Shown here one piece after another: positions 59,275 to 64,000 of a DNA stretch of 64,000 nucleotides. Each line of letters starts with the position of its first letter. Position 1 is the first letter of the stretch. The stretch comes from Pontibacillus halophilus JSM 076056 = DSM 19796 (GTDB lineage: Bacteria > Bacillota > Bacilli > Bacillales > BH030062), in contig NZ_AULI01000005.1 of the NCBI RefSeq assembly GCF_000425205.1, positions 62,001-126,000 of the forward strand. Reading direction: 5' to 3'. Under the pieces are notes generated by a model, which was given only the letters and a program-made list of their open reading frames with translations, did no database searches and was not told the origin of the DNA. The translations under genes and the position numbers were made by a program.

Positions 59275-60218
59275 AGAAAGTAGCCTTCATATTTCCCGGA
59301 CAAGGCAGTCAATCCGTTGGTATGGGAAAACCATTCTTCGACGAAAATGAAACTATACAAACACAGTTTCAAAAAGCGGACGCGCTGTTAGATACTCCGT
59401 TAACAACGTATATGTTTGAAGGACCAGAGGAAACGTTGACGAAGACAGAGCATACACAGCCTGCCTTGTTGCTAACAAGTACAGCCATTGCTTCGTTATT
59501 GAATGAAGCTGGCGTAAAACCTGCAATGGTTGCAGGTCATAGCTTAGGCGAATACTCTGCACTTGTTGCAGCGGGTGCACTCACTCAAGAAGATGCACTT
59601 CAGCTCGTTCAGACACGTGGACGACTTATGGAGCAAGCTGTACCGGACGGCCAGGGTGCGATGGCGGCTGTATTAGGTTTAGAGGTGGAACAAATTGAAG
59701 AGGTTCTTCAACAAGTCAGAGATAACGGGGTTGTCGTTGAGGTTGCGAACTATAACTGCCCTGGACAAATCGTTATTTCTGGTAGTCAAGAAGGTGTGCA
59801 ACAAGCCTCTGAACAATTGAAAGAACAAGGGGCTAAACGCGTGATGCAACTGAACGTAAGTGGACCTTTCCATTCTAGCCTAATGAAGCCAGCAAGCGAA
59901 CAGTTGGAACAGGCGTTAGAACAAGCTTCTATAAAGGATGCAGAAGTGCCTGTATATGCAAACGTAACTGCTGCACCTGTCCAATCAAGTAGCGACCTTG
60001 AAAGCCTGCTTGTACAACAGCTTTATTCACCTGTTCGTTTCCATGAAACGTTACAGAACATGATGGATGAAGGCATTGAGGCATTTGTAGAAGTAGGGAA
60101 CGGGAAAGTGCTAAGTGGACTTGTACGTAAAGTGAATCGTCGTATGAAGACATTTGCGATACAGGACCCGGAAAGTTTACAACAATTTATCGACTGGTAT
60201 AAGGAGGATGAAGCATGA
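59271..60218 (+). CDS. fabD: Malonyl-CoA:ACP transacylase FabD
   Basis: Transfers malonyl from CoA to ACP. The motifs are FPGQGSQ (9-14) and the nucleophile Ser91 in GHSLGEYSA; the catalytic His is in GPFHSSLM. Length is 315 residues. It overlaps plsX and fabG by four bases each. Confidence 0.97.
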   Translation: MKKVAFIFPGQGSQSVGMGKPFFDENETIQTQFQKADALLDTPLTTYMFEGPEETLTKTEHTQPALLLTSTAIASLLNEAGVKPAMVAGHSLGEYSALVAAGALTQEDALQLVQTRGRLMEQAVPDGQGAMAAVLGLEVEQIEEVLQQVRDNGVVVEVANYNCPGQIVISGSQEGVQQASEQLKEQGAKRVMQLNVSGPFHSSLMKPASEQLEQALEQASIKDAEVPVYANVTAAPVQSSSDLESLLVQQLYSPVRFHETLQNMMDEGIEAFVEVGNGKVLSGLVRKVNRRMKTFAIQDPESLQQFIDWYKEDEA

Positions 60219-60958
60219 AGTTAGCAGGAAAAACGGCACTTGTAACTGGAGCTTCCCGCGGTATTGGTCGTGCGATTGCGATTGAACTCGCAGCAAGCGG
60301 TGCGAAAGTAGCTGTCAACTATGCAGGAAGCGAAGCGAAAGCGCAAGAGGTAGTTGATACGATTACTGATAATGGTGGGGAAGCAGTTAAGATTCAAGCG
60401 AACGTATCCCAAGAAGAAGATGTAAAGCGTATGATGAAAGAAGTTGTAGACACATTTGGTCAAATCGATATTCTCGTCAATAACGCAGGCATCACGCGCG
60501 ACAACTTGCTTATGCGAATGAAGGAAGAAGACTTTGATGAAGTCATTGATACGAATCTGAAAGGTGTCTTCTTAACATCTAAAGCCGTTGCTCGTCCGAT
60601 GATGAAAGCGAAAGGCGGCCGAATTATCAACATTGCTTCTGTTGTGGGTGTGAGCGGAAACGCAGGTCAAGCGAACTATGTTGCTGCAAAGGCAGGCGTA
60701 ATTGGACTTACGAAGACGACTGCGAAAGAACTTGCTTCTAAGAACATCCTTGTGAACGCGGTCGCTCCTGGATTTATTGAAACGGACATGACGGATGCAC
60801 TTACAGAAGAGCAACGTGATGGCATGAAGTCAATGATTCCACTTGACCGCTTAGGCAATGGAGAAGATATTGCGAAAGTTGTTCGATTCCTAGCATCAGA
60901 TGACGCTAGTTACATGACTGGACAAACCCTTCACGTGGATGGCGGAATGGTTATGTAG
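60215..60958 (+). CDS. fabG: 3-oxoacyl-ACP reductase FabG
   Basis: NADPH-dependent short-chain reductase. TGASRGIGR (11-19) binds the cofactor; the catalytic residues are Ser142, Tyr155 and Lys159 (NYVAAKAG). NNAG is at 89-92. Length is 247 residues. RBS is AAGGAGGATGA. It ends the four-gene coupled block; acpP has its own promoter candidate about 70 bases on. Confidence 0.97.
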   Translation: MKLAGKTALVTGASRGIGRAIAIELAASGAKVAVNYAGSEAKAQEVVDTITDNGGEAVKIQANVSQEEDVKRMMKEVVDTFGQIDILVNNAGITRDNLLMRMKEEDFDEVIDTNLKGVFLTSKAVARPMMKAKGGRIINIASVVGVSGNAGQANYVAAKAGVIGLTKTTAKELASKNILVNAVAPGFIETDMTDALTEEQRDGMKSMIPLDRLGNGEDIAKVVRFLASDDASYMTGQTLHVDGGMVM

Positions 60959-61005
60959 CGCCATTCTCCCATATGAGAAAAGGTTTAAAAATTGCGGATA
61001 TTCTC

Positions 61006-61034
61006 TAGTTTTTTTAAATTATATCCTCTATAAT
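61006..61034 (+). promoter_or_regulatory. Candidate promoter of acpP
   Basis: A perfect TATAAT at 61029-61034 lies 22 bases before acpP; the -35 (TAGTTT, 17-base spacer) is poor. The region is very AT-rich, which may act as an UP element. Confidence 0.5.
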
Positions 61035-61056
61035 ACTTGAAGGGAGGTGAACAAGA

Positions 61057-61290
61057 ATGGCAGACGTATTTGATCGAGTAAAAAATATCATCGTAGACCG
61101 TCTTGATGTAGATGAATCAAAAGTTACCATGGAAGCTTCTTTTAAAGATGACCTAGAGGCTGACTCCCTAGATGTTGTTGAACTTGTTATGGAACTTGAA
61201 GATGAATTTGACATGGAAATCTCTGACGAGCAAGCAGAGAATATCAACACGGTTGGAGATGCTGTTAACTACATAAACAGCCAACAATAA
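61057..61290 (+). CDS. acpP: Acyl carrier protein
   Basis: Acidic helical protein of 77 residues. Ser37 in [16 protein letters not shown] receives the 4'-phosphopantetheine arm that holds growing acyl chains. ATG follows GGGAGGTGAAC, a very strong site consistent with the abundance of ACP. Confidence 0.98.
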   Translation: MADVFDRVKNIIVDRLDVDESKVTMEASFKDDLEADSLDVVELVMELEDEFDMEISDEQAENINTVGDAVNYINSQQ

Positions 61291-61300
61291 TATAGATGTT

Positions 61301-61327
61301 GAAAGTCTCGCTTCGGCGAGGCTTTCT
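61301..61327 (+). other. Stable UUCG hairpin between acpP and rnc
   Basis: GAAAGTCTCGC, TTCG, GCGAGGCTTTC form an 11-bp stem (one G-T pair) closed by a C(UUCG)G tetraloop. The tail (TCTCTGTATT) is a poor terminator, so this may be a partial terminator or an RNA-processing and stability element for acpP. Confidence 0.7.
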
Positions 61328-61370
61328 CTGTATTGGAAACCAACTGTGATTTTTAAATGAGATAGGTGGC

Positions 61371-62078
61371 ATGAAAATAGTGGACTTCTCTATGTTTCAA
61401 GATAATATCCGCGTTCAGTTTCATAACGAAGCGCTGTTAAAGCAAGCCTTTACACACTCTTCGTATGTGAATGAACACCGCAAAAAAAACTTTGAAGACA
61501 ACGAACGTCTCGAATTTCTAGGAGACGCTGTGTTAGAATTGGCCATCTCTCAATATCTATACAGAAAACACCCTGAAATGAGTGAGGGAGAGTTGACGAA
61601 GTTCCGCGCATCAGTGGTCTGTGAGGTGTCCCTTGTTCGTTTCGCTAACGATTTATCATTTAGTGACTTGATTCTGTTAGGGAAAGGTGAAGAAATGACA
61701 GGTGGTCGTGAGCGTCCGGCGTTATTAGCAGACGTGTTTGAAGCCTTTATTGGCGCGCTCTATTTAGACCAAGGCTTTGAATCTGTTATTGCTTTCTTAG
61801 AAGAGCACGTGTATCCGAAGATTAAGAAAGGTGCGTTCAACCACGCGATGGATTATAAGAGTCAATTGCAAGAAGTGGTACAGCGCATTCGCAATGGAAA
61901 TATTGAATATCGGATCGTTGAAGAGAAAGGGCCAGCGCATAACCGCGAGTTTGTTTCTCATGTGTACATTGGAGATGAACTAGGTGGAATTGGGATTGGT
62001 CGAACGAAGAAGGACGCTGAACAAAAGGCGGCCAAGAAGGCGCTTGTTCAGTGGGCTGGAGAAGAAGTGGAAGAATAA
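61371..62078 (+). CDS. rnc: Ribonuclease III
   Basis: Cleaves double-stranded RNA in rRNA maturation and mRNA turnover. The signature ERLEFLGDA is at 45-53, and the second metal-site acidic residues are in [14 protein letters not shown]. The C-terminal double-stranded RNA-binding domain spans about 155-230 ([31 protein letters not shown]). Length is 235 residues. RBS is GATAGGTGG. It ends at a bidirectional terminator before the DUF1128 gene. Confidence 0.97.
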   Translation: MKIVDFSMFQDNIRVQFHNEALLKQAFTHSSYVNEHRKKNFEDNERLEFLGDAVLELAISQYLYRKHPEMSEGELTKFRASVVCEVSLVRFANDLSFSDLILLGKGEEMTGGRERPALLADVFEAFIGALYLDQGFESVIAFLEEHVYPKIKKGAFNHAMDYKSQLQEVVQRIRNGNIEYRIVEEKGPAHNREFVSHVYIGDELGGIGIGRTKKDAEQKAAKKALVQWAGEEVEE

Positions 62079-62082
62079 TAGA

Positions 62083-62115
62083 GAAAGGGCAGCTCATGTA
62101 GAGCTGCCCTTTTTC
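62083..62115. terminator. Bidirectional terminator between rnc and the DUF1128 gene
   Basis: AAAGGGCAGCTC / GAGCTGCCCTTT with loop ATGTA and a T5 tail; A-rich on the other side. Confidence 0.9.
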
Positions 62116-62119
62116 ATCG

Positions 62120-62344
62120 TTATGATTTACGGTATTTACCCAATTCGCCTACAACAGCTTGAATTTCAGACACGCTTAGCTGTCCTTTCATCTGAACCAT
62201 GTCATATAGGTCTTTAATTTGGTCGTAATAGCGGATGTCATAATCCTCTGCGTCCATAATGGAACGATTCACGACTTGAAGGTCTTCAGCCAGGCCGTTA
62301 ATGACAAACGCTAGATTTTCTTGTGTTGCTTCACTTAAATTCAT
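62120..62344 (-). CDS. DUF1128 family protein (YfkK-like)
   Basis: Small soluble protein of 74 residues, all-helical in appearance: NLSEATQENLAFVINGLAEDLQVVN, then AEDYDIRYYDQIKDLYDMVQMKG, and SVSEIQAVVGELGKYRKS. The pattern matches the DUF1128/YfkK family of Bacillales, whose function is unknown. ATG at 62344 follows GAGGAGTGG on the minus strand; eight codons further upstream lack such a site. In B. subtilis yfkK is elsewhere, so its place between rnc and smc is a local rearrangement. Confidence 0.72.
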   Translation of the reverse strand: MNLSEATQENLAFVINGLAEDLQVVNRSIMDAEDYDIRYYDQIKDLYDMVQMKGQLSVSEIQAVVGELGKYRKS

Positions 62345-62395
62345 GATTCCACTCCTCATCTCAATCAATGCTTGCTTCTATGACACCTTACTTTA

Positions 62396-62404
62396 TGATA
62401 AAAT
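62396..62404 (+). promoter_or_regulatory. Candidate extended -10 promoter of smc
   Basis: TGATAAAAT, the same extended -10 type as before pgeF and yicC, lies 60 bases before smc. Confidence 0.4.
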
Positions 62405-62463
62405 ATATGAGTTGAATTGAAAACACTACTTCTTAAGAAACAAGTACATAGGAGGAAAAAAAC

Positions 62464-64000
62464 ATGTTCCTCAAACGATTAGATACAATAGGATTTAAAT
62501 CATTTGCTGAACGAATTTCCGTTGACTTCGTACCTGGCGTAACCGCTGTAGTTGGTCCGAATGGAAGCGGTAAAAGTAATATTACCGACGCAATCCGTTG
62601 GGTACTAGGGGAACAATCCGCTAAGTCCCTTCGAGGTGCGAAGATGGAAGACGTCATCTTCTCAGGAAGTGACACGAGAAAAATGCTAAACTTCGCGGAA
62701 GTTTCGCTTACATTAGATAATGAAGATCATACCCTACCTATCGAATATGGGGAAGTGAACATTACAAGACGTGTCTACAGATCTGGCGATAGCGAGTATT
62801 ACATCAACAAGCAGTCCTGTAGACTGAAGGACATCGTTGAATTATTTATTGACTCTGGCCTTGGCCGTGAGGCTTTCTCAATTATCTCACAAGGGAAAGT
62901 CGAAGAGATTTTAAGCTCTAAGGCTGAAGAACGTCGCGTCATCTTTGAAGAGGCTGCTGGCGTGTTGAAATATAAACAACGAAAGAAAAAAGCCGAACAA
63001 AAATTAACAGAGACTGAAGATAATCTAAATCGCGTTGAAGATATTATCTATGAAATTGACAATCAGCTTGAACCACTAAAGGAACAAGCTGCGATGGCGA
63101 AAGATTATCTCGAGAAGAAGGATGAACTGGAGAAGCATGAAGTTTCCCTTCTTGTATCTGAAATCCAGTCCATTCATGAAGAATGGAATACACTCTTAAA
63201 GCAACTCGAGACGGAGAAAGACAAAGAAGTTGAGTATAGTACGTTTATTCAGAATAAAGAGGCTCTTATTGAGTCAGAGCGAGCAGAAATGCAAACGCTT
63301 GATGAATCGATTGAAGACCTTCAAGAATCCCTCCTTCAACTCACACAAGAATTAGAGAGTCTTGAGGGGAAGAAAGAGCTCTTTAATGAACGCCACAAGC
63401 ACTATTCTGAGAATAAATCAAAGCTTGAGAACGAAGTAGAGCGCCTCCGTGCCCAGCATAAATCCCTCTTGCAACAATCAGAGACAGAAGAGGCGCGACT
63501 CACGGAGTGGAAGAATAAGCATGAAGAAACCACAACACATCTTGAGGAGAAGCGAAACGAGCTTCTGGCATTAGATGTCAACAGTGAAGAGCGATTAGAA
63601 GAGCTTAGAGGCGAGTATATTGAATTATTAAACAATCAAGCAGCGAAGCGGAACGAAAAGCAATCTGTTGAACAACAGCTTGAGCAACTTAAGCAGAAGC
63701 TTGCTCGTCTACAGGAGAAATTTCAGGGCTATCTAACTGAACGACAAACGTATACAGATGAGAAGGAAGCAAAACAACAAGACCTAAAAGCTCGGGAAGA
63801 TGAGCGTAAACGCTTAGAACACGAAGTTGAATCCTTGAACAAGGACCTACGCTCGAAGAAAGAAGAGTATGAGAAGCAAGAATCGAAGCTTTATGAAGGT
63901 TATCAGTACGTACAAAAGCTACGCTCTAAGAAAGAAATGCTTGAAGAGATGAAAGAAGACTTCGCAGGATTCTTCCAAGGGGTTAAAGAAGTCTTAAAGG
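62464..64000 (+). CDS. smc: Chromosome segregation ATPase SMC, N-terminal part (3' truncated by window edge)
   Basis: SMC with ScpA and ScpB forms the condensin that aligns chromosome arms from the origin. The frame is open from ATG 62464, after AGGAGG, to the window end: 512 codons of an expected 1180 or so. The head domain shows the N-terminal block MFLKRLDTIGFKSFAER, Walker A GPNGSGKS (31-38) and the Q-loop region ISQGKVEEILSSK. From about residue 170 the sequence is a long heptad-rich coiled coil, very rich in Glu, Lys and Gln. The hinge would begin close to the window edge. Confidence 0.97.
   Translation, partial: MFLKRLDTIGFKSFAERISVDFVPGVTAVVGPNGSGKSNITDAIRWVLGEQSAKSLRGAKMEDVIFSGSDTRKMLNFAEVSLTLDNEDHTLPIEYGEVNITRRVYRSGDSEYYINKQSCRLKDIVELFIDSGLGREAFSIISQGKVEEILSSKAEERRVIFEEAAGVLKYKQRKKKAEQKLTETEDNLNRVEDIIYEIDNQLEPLKEQAAMAKDYLEKKDELEKHEVSLLVSEIQSIHEEWNTLLKQLETEKDKEVEYSTFIQNKEALIESERAEMQTLDESIEDLQESLLQLTQELESLEGKKELFNERHKHYSENKSKLENEVERLRAQHKSLLQQSETEEARLTEWKNKHEETTTHLEEKRNELLALDVNSEERLEELRGEYIELLNNQAAKRNEKQSVEQQLEQLKQKLARLQEKFQGYLTERQTYTDEKEAKQQDLKAREDERKRLEHEVESLNKDLRSKKEEYEKQESKLYEGYQYVQKLRSKKEMLEEMKEDFAGFFQGVKEVLK

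Overview
The window is a gene-dense chromosomal segment of an endospore-forming member of the Bacillaceae. The evidence is the near-complete dcw-to-smc gene order known from Bacillus subtilis: ftsZ, spoIIGA-sigE-sigG, ylmCDE-sepF-ylmGH-divIVA, ileS, lspA, the pyr operon, rqcH, a Ca2+-ATPase, yicC-remA-gmk-rpoZ-coaBC-priA-fmt-rsmB-rlmN-prpC-prkC-rsgA-rpe-thiN-spoVM-rpmB, yloU-fakA, sdaAB-sdaAA, recG, fapR-plsX-fabD-fabG-acpP-rnc-smc. Sporulation genes (spoIIGA, sigE, sigG, ylmC, spoVM) and moderately acidic protein surfaces would fit a halotolerant genus such as Pontibacillus, Halobacillus or Virgibacillus. The genus is an inference, not a reading.

Layout. 1-0.8 kb: the 3' end of ftsZ. 0.8-1.25 kb: a gene-poor gap. 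1.25-4.2 kb: early and forespore sigma factor genes. 4.2-8 kb: cell-division and cell-wall genes ending in divIVA. 8-11.1 kb: a T-box leader and ileS. 11.2-12.6 kb: lspA and a pseudouridine synthase gene. 12.6-24.4 kb: a complete de novo pyrimidine operon with three PyrR attenuators. 24.4-27.6 kb: an accessory patch (small membrane protein, YtxH-like stress protein, DUF1906 protein, AtoE-type transporter) where B. subtilis has sulfate-assimilation genes. 27.6-33.6 kb: rqcH, a Ca2+ P-type ATPase and a purine permease. 33.9-47.4 kb: a long co-directional housekeeping run. 47.5-48.9 kb: an inserted sugar porter on the minus strand. 49.1-52.5 kb: thiN, spoVM, rpmB and yloU-fakA. 52.5-53.8 kb: a second inserted purine permease. 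54-57.6 kb: serine dehydratase and recG. 57.7-62.1 kb: the FapR-controlled phospholipid and fatty-acid genes, acpP and rnc. 62.1-64 kb: a small DUF1128 gene and the first 512 codons of smc.

Functional logic. SpoIIGA processes pro-SigE in the mother cell and SigG acts later in the forespore, with a match to a SigF/SigG-type promoter directly before sigG. SepF, YlmG, YlmH and DivIVA serve septum placement next to ftsZ. PyrR feeds back on UMP through attenuators before pyrR, pyrP and pyrB. FapR links malonyl-CoA to plsX-fabD-fabG. PrpC and PrkC form the envelope-sensing phosphatase/kinase pair. No rRNA, tRNA, insertion sequence, prophage or CRISPR array was recognised. I found no convincing new multi-gene system. 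The most useful leads are a perfect Spo0A-box match before divIVA, PurBox-like repeats before a purine permease, the accessory patch after pyrE, a 56-bp rsmB/rlmN overlap and the 26-codon spoVM gene.
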